Assembly: GCA_020634855.1 (NCBI GenBank)
Contig: JACKAU010000007.1
Span: 124,001 to 188,000, forward strand
From: Anaerolineales bacterium
GTDB taxonomy: Bacteria; Chloroflexota; Anaerolineae; 4572-78; J111
Length of the DNA: 64,000 bases
Direction: 5' to 3'
Part shown: positions 1 through 7,704 of the stretch, piece by piece
How positions within the stretch are numbered: the first letter of the stretch is position 1
Layout of the letters: the number at the start of each line of letters is the position of its first letter
Made by a program: the position numbers and the translations under genes
Notes under the pieces: model-generated
Databases searched by the model: none
What the model saw: only the letters and a program-made list of their open reading frames with translations
What the model was told of the DNA's origin: nothing

Positions 1-2
1 TC

Positions 3-1358
3 ATCAACAATATTCTCGATTTGTCCAAGATCGAGGCCGGCAAAATGGAACTCAATTTCGAGCAAACCGAAATCGAGCCGATTATCAAAACGGTTATGTC
101 TACAGCCGTGGCCCTAGTCAAAGATAAACCGGTCACATTAAAACAAGAAATTCCCGAAAATCTACCATCGATTTGGGCTGACCCGACCCGGATTCGACAG
201 GTGGTGCTGAATCTGGTCTCAAATGCCTGCAAATTTACCGAAGAAGGAACGGTCACCACCAGAGTAACGATCGACCATGATCGGGTTATCTTTAGTGTCA
301 CCGACACCGGAATCGGGATACCGACGACGAAACTATCGACCATCTTTGAGGAATTCACTCAGGTCGATGCCAGTACCACGCGCAAGGCCGGCGGCACCGG
401 GTTAGGGCTGCCCATCAGCCGCCATTTTGTGGAAATGCACCAGGGCAAAATTTGGGTGAACAGTATCCCCGGTAAAGGTTCGACGTTTAGTTTTTACATT
501 CCTATTAAACCAGCCGAGGCTACCCTAACCGACTCCGATAACCCGGCGTTGTTGACCGCACCGGACGAACCGCCAACAGAAAAGTTAGTGGCGGTTATTG
601 ATGATGATCCGGGGGTTATCGCCTTGTATAAGCGATTTCTGCAAAAACAGCAGTATCATGTTTTAGGCTTGGATCATAATCGTGATGTGGTAACGCAGAT
701 CTCCGAGCTTTCACCATTTGCCGTTCTGCTCGATGTCATTCTGCCCGAAAAAGACGGCTGGAATGTCCTCAAAGAACTTAAAGAAAATGCCCATACCAAA
801 GATATTCCGGTTCTGGTTTGTAGCATTGCCAGCGACAAAAATCGCGGGTTCTCGTTGGGAGCGACAAATTATCTCATTAAACCCATTGTTGAAGATGAAT
901 TAATTGAAGCGCTCAGCTACATCGACAACACAGATACTGAGGAAGTTAATGTCTTAATCGTAGATGACAAGGCCGACGATATCCTGCTTACGCGCCGTAT
1001 GTTGGAGGCCCAAGGTAATTACAATATTAATGAAGCCTACAACGGCAAAGAAGGCTTGGACCTTATAAACCGACAAAAGCCGGACCTGATTATTCTGGAC
1101 CTTAACATGCCGGAGATGGATGGCTTTACGATGATTGAGGAACTCAAAGCTAACGAAACCACTCGCTCGATTCCGATTATTATCGTCAGTGGCGAACATT
1201 TAACAGCCAAACAGCGGGACAAACTTACCGACCAGGTGGAAGTCCTGTTGCAAAAAAGCAATCTTACCGAAAATGAACTACTGGAAGATGTCAGCCAGGC
1301 GCTCGCTCGACTTCGCCAGGAAGAAAAGAAACGACCCCGATCAGATAACATACCCTAA
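3..1358 (+). CDS. Hybrid sensor histidine kinase (HATPase-REC-REC), 5'-truncated
   Basis: The reading frame is open from base 3, and the first codons read INNILDLSKIEAGKMEL, the end of a HisKA dimerisation helix, so the gene begins upstream of the window and the phospho-histidine is not visible. A complete HATPase_c domain follows (N box near LNLVSNACKF, then DTGIGIP and GTGLGLPISR). Two receiver domains come next: the first has IDDDP, LLDVILPEKDG and LIKP; the second has IVDDK and ILDLNMPEMDG but ends in a LLQKS motif instead of the usual KP. A phosphorelay through tandem receivers is likely. The stop lies 10 bases before the threonine-synthase-like gene, suggesting an operon with the next two genes. 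The input domain is unknown. Confidence 0.93.
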   Translation: MNNILDLSKIEAGKMELNFEQTEIEPIIKTVMSTAVALVKDKPVTLKQEIPENLPSIWADPTRIRQVVLNLVSNACKFTEEGTVTTRVTIDHDRVIFSVTDTGIGIPTTKLSTIFEEFTQVDASTTRKAGGTGLGLPISRHFVEMHQGKIWVNSIPGKGSTFSFYIPIKPAEATLTDSDNPALLTAPDEPPTEKLVAVIDDDPGVIALYKRFLQKQQYHVLGLDHNRDVVTQISELSPFAVLLDVILPEKDGWNVLKELKENAHTKDIPVLVCSIASDKNRGFSLGATNYLIKPIVEDELIEALSYIDNTDTEEVNVLIVDDKADDILLTRRMLEAQGNYNINEAYNGKEGLDLINRQKPDLIILDLNMPEMDGFTMIEELKANETTRSIPIIIVSGEHLTAKQRDKLTDQVEVLLQKSNLTENELLEDVSQALARLRQEEKKRPRSDNIP

Positions 1359-1368
1359 AGAGTAGCTT

Positions 1369-3048
1369 GTGAAAAAAATTCTTTATCAGTGTACTCATTG
1401 CTCCTTCAAAGCCGAATATACCAATCTCATTGGCGCTTGCCCCAAATGTGGCGGCGAGTGGTTAGATCCCCTCTATGATTTGGAAGAGACAGCCGCCACT
1501 TGGCAATCAGATCTGTCTCAACGCGATCATACCATTTGGCGTTATTGGGAACTTTTACCCATTCGTGACCCCAAAAATATTGTTTCGCTGGGGGAGGGCT
1601 GGACGCCGCTGCTACAGATTGAAAATATGGGCGCGATGTTAGGTAATCGCCATATTTTTGTCAAAGATGAGCGGCAAGGGCCAACAGCCTCTTTCAAGGA
1701 TCGGCAGGCCTCGCTGGCAATTTCGGCGATGAAAGAAGCGGATATAAAAGAAGCGGTGGTGGCCTCCACCGGCAATGTGGCTATTTCTTACTCAGCCTAT
1801 TGCGCTCGATCCGGTATAAAATTATGGGCCTTTTTAGATAGCGACGTTCCCCACGAAAAAATGCGTGAAGTAACCCTGTACGGTACGGAAGTGATCAAAG
1901 TATCGAGCAACTACGACACCACCAAGCAAATTGCCGCTAAGTTTGCCGATTACCGAAACCTGTTTCTTGATAAAGGTATCAAATCGCTCATTGCCAGAGA
2001 AGCTATGAAAACCCTGGCCTTTGAAGTGGCGGAACAACTCGGCCGGGTTCGCGGCGTTCGCTGGGCTGCACCGGATTGGTACATTCAAGCGGTAAGCGGT
2101 GGTATGGGACCGATTGGCGTTTGGCGGGGTTTTAAAGATTTGTATGATATGAAGTTGATCGATAAAATCCCCAAAATCGCGATCATTCAAACCGAAGGCT
2201 GCGCGCCAATGGTTAACAGTTTTCATAAAGGGTTAGACATCAGTGAAATTGTCCATAACCCCACCAGCGTCATTAACGTGCTGGCAACCGGCAACCCGGG
2301 TCTGGCCTATCCCTTTTTGCGCCAGTTGGTGTTAACTTTCGGCGGCGCCTTTGTCAAAGTAAACGATCAAGAGTCGTTCCGATCGATGCGGGTGATGGCT
2401 CAATTAGAAGGCATCTCGATGGAGCCGGCGGCAGCCGTGGCCTGTGCCGGACTGGTCAAACTGGTGCAGGATCAGATTATTGGCCCCCATGAAACGGTAG
2501 TCGTTAATGCTTCGGGGCATACATTTCCCATCGAGAAACAAATCCTGGAAAGCGAAATTGTTAAAAGGCACACTCGCGTGCAAAATATTGACGGCGAGGC
2601 GGTGTCCGTTACGGAGCCTGGCGTTACGGCCATTCGCCAAGAAGGCTTAATCAATGCTTTAAAACGGTTGGATGAAAAAGTTCAGAGCATCGCTATTATT
2701 GAAGATGAACCGGACGCCCGGCTGTTACTACGCCGGATCTTGCAGTACGAGCGTAAATATAAAATCTATGAGGCCGCCGACGGAGCCAGCGGCATGGCCC
2801 TTATCCAATCGAAAAAGCCGGATTTGGTTTTGCTCGATTTAATGATGCCGGAAGTAGACGGCTTTACCGTTCTCGACACGATGAAAGCCAATGAACAACT
2901 TAGAGATATTCCCGTTATTGTGATTACGGCCAAAGATTTAACCAACCAGGATTATCAACGTCTTTCGGGGCGGATCGAATCTCTCCTCCAAAAAGGCGAA
3001 TTTATGGAGGATCAGTTGGTTGAGAGCATTAGCGATGTTCTCAAATAA
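1369..3048 (+). CDS. Threonine-synthase-like PLP enzyme fused to a receiver domain
   Basis: The GTG start follows the upstream kinase by 10 bases. Residues 1-30 hold a CxxC...CxxC zinc-ribbon-like motif (CTHC, CPKCGG). Residues about 60-430 are a fold-type II PLP enzyme of the threonine synthase family, with the Schiff-base lysine in TASFKDRQ (K110), the STGN phosphate/substrate loop and a glycine-rich TGNPG segment. Residues about 441-559 are a response-regulator receiver with the acidic pair IIEDEPDA, phospho-acceptor D490 in LLDLMMPEVDG, a T in VIVITAK and K in LLQKGEF. Normal threonine synthase converts O-phosphohomoserine to threonine and lacks a receiver. Lying between two histidine kinases, the enzyme may be phospho-regulated, or it may be a repurposed PLP protein. 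The substrate is not proven. Confidence 0.88.
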   Translation: MKKILYQCTHCSFKAEYTNLIGACPKCGGEWLDPLYDLEETAATWQSDLSQRDHTIWRYWELLPIRDPKNIVSLGEGWTPLLQIENMGAMLGNRHIFVKDERQGPTASFKDRQASLAISAMKEADIKEAVVASTGNVAISYSAYCARSGIKLWAFLDSDVPHEKMREVTLYGTEVIKVSSNYDTTKQIAAKFADYRNLFLDKGIKSLIAREAMKTLAFEVAEQLGRVRGVRWAAPDWYIQAVSGGMGPIGVWRGFKDLYDMKLIDKIPKIAIIQTEGCAPMVNSFHKGLDISEIVHNPTSVINVLATGNPGLAYPFLRQLVLTFGGAFVKVNDQESFRSMRVMAQLEGISMEPAAAVACAGLVKLVQDQIIGPHETVVVNASGHTFPIEKQILESEIVKRHTRVQNIDGEAVSVTEPGVTAIRQEGLINALKRLDEKVQSIAIIEDEPDARLLLRRILQYERKYKIYEAADGASGMALIQSKKPDLVLLDLMMPEVDGFTVLDTMKANEQLRDIPVIVITAKDLTNQDYQRLSGRIESLLQKGEFMEDQLVESISDVLK

Positions 3049-3095
3049 ATTCTGACCAAACATACCAGAAATATGCAGCAACCGGAGAAGACACC

Positions 3096-4409
3096 TTGTC
3101 GCAAACTTTACTAGCAACTAAACCCAGAATTTTGTACATTGATGATGATCCCATCAACCGTTCCTTGGTTAATCGAGTGCTGACCCGCTTCGATTTTGAA
3201 GTTATCGAAGCGGAGACAGGGTTGGAGGGGATAAAAATCGCCACTAAACACATGCCGGATTTGATCCTCATGGATATTAACATGCCCGGCCTGGATGGTC
3301 ACGAAACGACCACGCGCATGCGCACCATTGCCGGCTTACAACGGACGCCCATTGTCGCCATTACCGCCTATTCCACTAAAGGTGACCGTGAACTCGCCCT
3401 AACCGCCGGCTGCGACGGCTATATCAACAAACCCATCGATATTGACCGATTTCCCAATCAGATCGTGAGCTACCTTGAAGGCCAGCGCGACACCATCAGC
3501 AAAGATGAACAGCAACATTATCTGGATCAATACAGCAAAAAACTGGTCGAACGGCTTGAGTCGAAGATTCTTGAATTGGAAGAGGCTAATACCCGTCTCC
3601 AGCAAGTTGACAAGCTAAAATCTGACTTTATCACGATCGCCAGCCACGAACTGCGCACACCCATGACGCTGGTCTACGGCTATGCGCGGTTGCTCCAATC
3701 GGCCACCAAAGAAACCTGCGAGCCTGATAGCCCGGAAACCAAAGTGGTTAATCTGGTAAACAAAATTTACCGATCAGTTCATCGGCTCAATGAAGTGGTC
3801 AATGACGTACTCAACATCTTTCTCATCGAAGCTAGCAGTATGTCGCTTCAACACCAGCGCGTTAATTTGGGCAACCTTATTAAGGGCGCCCTCGATGAGC
3901 TAAATCCCAACAAAAATAACCGAGCGTTGAATATTGAACTGGTGAATCTAGAGACGATTCCCGAAATTGTCGGTGATGCCGAACGGCTTAAGCAAGTTTT
4001 CTGGAATCTGCTGAGTAATGCCATAAAGTTTACCCCGGATCATGGCACTATTATGGTAGAAGGTCGCGTAACGACCGCAGATAGCGAGCTGCTAACGTCC
4101 AACCAATCCGGCCAGGCAGTGATAATTATCATCAAAGATACCGGCATAGGCATTGACTCTTCGAAGCAGTTTGATATTTTCGACCGGTTTTATATGATCG
4201 AGGACATCACTTACCACAGCAGCAGTAAAACAGCGTTTGGCGGCGGTGGGATTGGCTTGGGACTACCGATTGCCAAAGGTATTATTGAAGCACACGGAGG
4301 TAGAATTTGGGTAGACAGCGCCGGCTATAACACCGAACAGACTCCAGGCAGTACTTTTTATGTGCTACTGCCCATAAATTCTGCCCAAACTACCCCAAAC
4401 GAGACATAA
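3096..4409 (+). CDS. REC-histidine kinase (hybrid, N-terminal receiver)
   Basis: TTG is the first in-frame start, preceded by the GGAGAAG-like stretch at about 3085. Residues about 10-130 form a receiver (YIDDDP, LMDINMPGLDG, T in AITAYS, K in YINKP). A short coiled coil rich in Glu/Leu leads into a HisKA domain with the phospho-histidine in ASHELRTPM, then HATPase_c with WNLLSNAIKF, DTGIGID and GGIGLGLPIAKG. There is no membrane segment, so it is a cytoplasmic kinase whose input is its own receiver, as in phosphorelay intermediates. It is a natural partner for the receiver on the upstream PLP enzyme. The stop TAA shares its last A with the ATG of the maf gene, so the two are translationally coupled. 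Confidence 0.92.
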   Translation: MSQTLLATKPRILYIDDDPINRSLVNRVLTRFDFEVIEAETGLEGIKIATKHMPDLILMDINMPGLDGHETTTRMRTIAGLQRTPIVAITAYSTKGDRELALTAGCDGYINKPIDIDRFPNQIVSYLEGQRDTISKDEQQHYLDQYSKKLVERLESKILELEEANTRLQQVDKLKSDFITIASHELRTPMTLVYGYARLLQSATKETCEPDSPETKVVNLVNKIYRSVHRLNEVVNDVLNIFLIEASSMSLQHQRVNLGNLIKGALDELNPNKNNRALNIELVNLETIPEIVGDAERLKQVFWNLLSNAIKFTPDHGTIMVEGRVTTADSELLTSNQSGQAVIIIIKDTGIGIDSSKQFDIFDRFYMIEDITYHSSSKTAFGGGGIGLGLPIAKGIIEAHGGRIWVDSAGYNTEQTPGSTFYVLLPINSAQTTPNET

Positions 4410-5140
4410 TGCCAGTTCAATACCATCTCGTCTTGGCCTCAACGTCGCCTCGACGCCGGGAGTTTCTGGCATTATTGGGTTTTCCCTTCACGGCCGTATC
4501 GCCCGGCGTCGATGGAGAGATTGACGAAACCCCACTCCCGGCTGAACCGCCCGACCGGTTGGTGCAGCGCCTCAGCCGGCTTAAAGCCCACACCGTGGCG
4601 GAGAATCTGGCCGCATTTTCCGCCATAGCCGGCCTGATCGAAACCCATGACCTGATCGTCATTGCCGCTGACACCGTTGTTGTGCTAGACAACGCTATCC
4701 TGGGCAAACCGGCCTCCCCCGCCGAAGCGACTCAAATGCTCAAATCCCTGCGAGGGCGACAGCACGACGTGTACAGCGGCCTGACCCTAATCCATCAACC
4801 GCCCTCTAACGCCTCCAAAAGTAAACAACCGATTGCTACCTATCTTCATCGCAGCCAGGTTTGGATGCGGCCCTACACGTACGCCGAAATTGCAGCGTAC
4901 GTGGCCGGCGGATCGCCGCTGGACAAGGCCGGGGCTTATGGTATCCAAGACCAACCTTTCGCGCCGGTTGAGCGGCTCGATGGTTGCTTTACCAGTGTCA
5001 TGGGGCTGCCTTTAGCCCAATTAGCCGAAGGGTTGGATCAAACAGGCTTATCACTACCCGAAATCTCTCTTTTATGTAGCAGCCATACCGGGGTAACTTG
5101 CTGTCAAGCCCCATCTAACCATCAACCGGCCCGACTGTAA
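4409..5140 (+). CDS. maf: Maf-family nucleoside triphosphate pyrophosphatase
   Basis: Maf proteins hydrolyse non-canonical or canonical NTPs to NMP and pyrophosphate and are linked to septum inhibition or nucleotide-pool cleaning. The N-terminus LVLASTSPRRREFLALLG carries the SxxR phosphate-binding motif, and VIAADTVVVLDNAILGKP carries the catalytic Asp and the GKP motif. DVYSGLTLI and GSPLDKAGAYGIQD are also diagnostic. At 243 aa it is longer than the usual ~200 aa because of a C-terminal tail with three Cys and no recognised domain. The ATG overlaps the stop of the upstream kinase, and the gene ends 4 bases from the convergent der gene. Confidence 0.93.
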   Translation: MPVQYHLVLASTSPRRREFLALLGFPFTAVSPGVDGEIDETPLPAEPPDRLVQRLSRLKAHTVAENLAAFSAIAGLIETHDLIVIAADTVVVLDNAILGKPASPAEATQMLKSLRGRQHDVYSGLTLIHQPPSNASKSKQPIATYLHRSQVWMRPYTYAEIAAYVAGGSPLDKAGAYGIQDQPFAPVERLDGCFTSVMGLPLAQLAEGLDQTGLSLPEISLLCSSHTGVTCCQAPSNHQPARL

Positions 5141-5144
5141 TCGG

Positions 5145-6569
5145 TTAAACCTCTTTCTCTTTTCGACTGCGGAAAATCATTTGAAGCGGGGTACCTAAAA
5201 AGCCGTATTTCTCGCGCAGTTGGTTTTCAAGATAACGGCCGTAAGTAAAGTGGACTAACTTATGATTGTTGGTAAAGAAGACAAAAGTTGGCGGATCAGT
5301 TCTAGCCTGAGTGGCGTACAAAAATTTGAGCCGGTGACGCTGACCACCCTTGGGGGGATTTTTAGCCACAGCCTCATGCATAATCCGGTTCAATTCCCCG
5401 GTAGGGATACGCCGTAGCCGTTCTTCTTGAACTTGCAGAGCCAGTGGGAGCACCTTCTCGACCCGCTGGCCGCTTTTGGCCGAAATAAACATGATGGGCA
5501 CGTAATCCAAAAACTTCAGTCCGGCCCGAATCTGGCGGGTATACGCATTTATCGTATAGGTATCTTTTTCAATCAGATCCCACTTGTTGACCAGCACCAC
5601 GACACTTTTATTCTTCTCCAAAATATAACCGGCGATATGCGCATCTTGAGCGGTCACCAGATCGGTCGCATCGATCAGCAGCAGACAGACATCAGCCCGA
5701 TCAATGGCTTTGAGCGAACGTAGAAAGCTGTGTTTTTCGACCCCCGGCTCGATCTTACCCCGCCGCCGGATACCGGCCGTGTCGATGAGCACGACCTCCA
5801 AATCCTCATAATTGATGCGGGTGTCGATGGCATCGCGGGTGGTGCCGGGTACGTCCGAGACAATCACCCGCTCTTCGCCCAGCAAACTATTCAACAGCGA
5901 CGATTTACCCACATTGGGCCGGCCTAAAATGGCGATTTTGATGGCTTCGTCTTCTTCCGGCTCCTCGTCTATCTCCGGCAGCGCCTCGACCACGGCATCG
6001 AGCAGATCGCCGGTGCCGGCCCCGTGCAGCGCCGAGACCGGAATGGGTTCGCCCAGCCCCAAAGCATAAAATTCCACCGCATCGACCTTACGCTTTTGGT
6101 TGTCGGCCTTGTTTACGGCCAGAATAACGGGCTTTTCGGTGCGGCGCAGCAAGTCGGCGATATCCTCATCGGGGCCGGTTACACCGGTTTCGGCATCGAC
6201 CAAAAAGACGATGACTTCAGCTTCAGCCATGGCAATTTCAGCCTGCTCGCGAATCTCCCGTAAAAACAGCCGGCTGGCTGCTCCGGCTTGGTAACCCGCT
6301 GAGGTCAAATCCTTAGGATCGCCCCCCTTTTGGGCCGATGCGGTTGACATCATGCCGAAATCAAGCCCGCCGGTATCGACCAGGATAAAATCGCGACCGT
6401 TCCAATCGGCGTCGCCGTAGAGCCGATCGCGGGTCGTCCCGGCCAAATCTTCGACAATAGCCTTGCGCTGACCCACCATCCGGTTGAACAAGGTCGATTT
6501 GCCCACGTTGGGCCGTCCGACCAGCGCCACCACCGGTCTTACCTGCGATTTAAACGATACGTCAGTCAT
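5145..6569 (-). CDS. der: Ribosome-assembly GTPase Der (EngA)
   Basis: Der is the only bacterial protein with two tandem Era-type GTPase domains and is required for 50S subunit maturation. Both domains are visible: G1 GRPNVGKS at residues 18-25 and again near residue 214, each followed by a TTRD switch, DTGG or DTAG, and NKAD or NKWD. A C-terminal KH-like domain has the expected FLYATQ and FVFFTNN motifs and ends in FGFLGTP-like sequence (YGFLGTP). An insertion (about residues 68-86, ASAQKGGDPKDLT region) lengthens domain 1. The ATG at 6567-6569 lies about 10 bases after a hairpin that contains the best Shine-Dalgarno-like GGGGA, so translation may be structure-sensitive. Confidence 0.97.
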   Translation of the reverse strand: MTDVSFKSQVRPVVALVGRPNVGKSTLFNRMVGQRKAIVEDLAGTTRDRLYGDADWNGRDFILVDTGGLDFGMMSTASAQKGGDPKDLTSAGYQAGAASRLFLREIREQAEIAMAEAEVIVFLVDAETGVTGPDEDIADLLRRTEKPVILAVNKADNQKRKVDAVEFYALGLGEPIPVSALHGAGTGDLLDAVVEALPEIDEEPEEDEAIKIAILGRPNVGKSSLLNSLLGEERVIVSDVPGTTRDAIDTRINYEDLEVVLIDTAGIRRRGKIEPGVEKHSFLRSLKAIDRADVCLLLIDATDLVTAQDAHIAGYILEKNKSVVVLVNKWDLIEKDTYTINAYTRQIRAGLKFLDYVPIMFISAKSGQRVEKVLPLALQVQEERLRRIPTGELNRIMHEAVAKNPPKGGQRHRLKFLYATQARTDPPTFVFFTNNHKLVHFTYGRYLENQLREKYGFLGTPLQMIFRSRKEKEV

Positions 6570-6581
6570 ACGTTATCAAAA

Positions 6582-6619
6582 ATCCCCTTTGAGAAAAATA
6601 TGATTTGCTCAAAGGGGAT
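6582..6619 (-). terminator. Intrinsic terminator between ogt-like gene and der
   Basis: A perfect 12-bp inverted repeat (ATCCCCTTTGAG at 6582-6593 and its complement at 6608-6619) with a 14-base loop is followed on the minus strand by a run of five T. It fits a Rho-independent terminator for the AraC-MGMT gene. The distal arm also contains the only GGGGA near the der start. Confidence 0.7.
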
Positions 6620-6681
6620 CGTCACCTTCCCATTTTAGCCCGGATTTAGCCAACCGAGCTGAGCAAAGTCATCTGTAATCA

Positions 6682-7545
6682 CTAGTCCAATTTGAATTTT
6701 TGGCTCGATTCCCACCCGAGCATAGCCTGTTTACGAGGCGCTCCCCACTGGTAATCGCCCACATTGCCCACTTTGCGAATAACACGATGGCAGGGAATCA
6801 CAAAACCGACCGGGTTCTTACCGACAGCATTCCCCACAGCTCGGGCTGCTTTAGGCTGTCCCACGCTGGCAGCAACCGTCTCATACGATACCACCGCCCC
6901 CGGCGGAATCTTAAGCAGCGCCTCCCAGACTTTGATCTGAAAATTTGTTCCCTTTAAAACCAGCGGCAGAGCCTGTTGATGCCGGACCGGATCAAAAATC
7001 CGGGCGGCAAACGGTTCCGTTTCGGCCGGGGTCTCGATCAAGGTCGCTCCGGCCCAACTATCTTTTAGCGCGGCCAGCGCCGCCTCACGCCCATCATCAA
7101 GCACAAAGTTCAGGGCGCAGACGCCTCTTTCGGTGACCGCCAATAGGCACTCGCCGAAGGGACTGGGATGAAATCCGTAGCGAATCGTCAGACCCGACGC
7201 TTGCTGTTTGTATTCGCCTGGGGTCATCGCCTCGCACGTCACAAACAAATCATGCAGCCGGCCAGGACCGGACAGACCGGCATCGTAGGTCACTTCGAGC
7301 AAACTTTTTGATTGGGCCAAAAGCTGCTTGGCGTGCTCGATGGTCAGAAACTGCAAAAATCGTTTGGGGCTGATGCCCGCCCACCGGCTGAACAGCCGTT
7401 GAAAATGATACTCGCTTAAACCGATCTTGTCGGCCACTTCCTTCAAACTGGGCTGTCGCTGGAAATTTTGCCGCAGAAAAATGATAGCTTGCTCGATGCG
7501 AGCGTAATCTTCAACGGCTTGAATATAGGTTCCTGAGTAAGACAT
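6682..7545 (-). CDS. AraC-type HTH / O6-methylguanine-DNA methyltransferase (Ada-like)
   Basis: This is a suicide alkyltransferase fused to a regulator: it moves a methyl group from O6-methylguanine to its own cysteine. Residues about 1-95 from the chosen start are an AraC/XylS HTH (LKEVADKIGLSEYHFQRLF, then SPKRFLQFL). The C-terminal half is the MGMT domain with catalytic Cys in IPCHRVI and the preceding VGNAVGKNP. The N-terminal Ada zinc domain (methyl-phosphotriester Cys) is absent. I chose ATG 7543-7545 because GGAGG lies 8 bases upstream; an in-frame start at 7587 lacks a site. It may combine DNA repair with transcriptional control of alkylation genes, but the regulatory role is inferred. 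Confidence 0.93.
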   Translation of the reverse strand: MSYSGTYIQAVEDYARIEQAIIFLRQNFQRQPSLKEVADKIGLSEYHFQRLFSRWAGISPKRFLQFLTIEHAKQLLAQSKSLLEVTYDAGLSGPGRLHDLFVTCEAMTPGEYKQQASGLTIRYGFHPSPFGECLLAVTERGVCALNFVLDDGREAALAALKDSWAGATLIETPAETEPFAARIFDPVRHQQALPLVLKGTNFQIKVWEALLKIPPGAVVSYETVAASVGQPKAARAVGNAVGKNPVGFVIPCHRVIRKVGNVGDYQWGAPRKQAMLGWESSQKFKLD

Positions 7546-7704
7546 GTCAAATCCTCCACACGAGTCTTTTGGTATCACTTCAGGCAACTGGCACTTTTAC
7601 GTAAATGGTGTAACAAAGTGCTAGCCACCTGGACTACTGAATGAATACCTTTATTTTATGCAACTCGTGCTGCGGCAGCCACCCGATTCTTGCGTTCATT
7701 GGGT

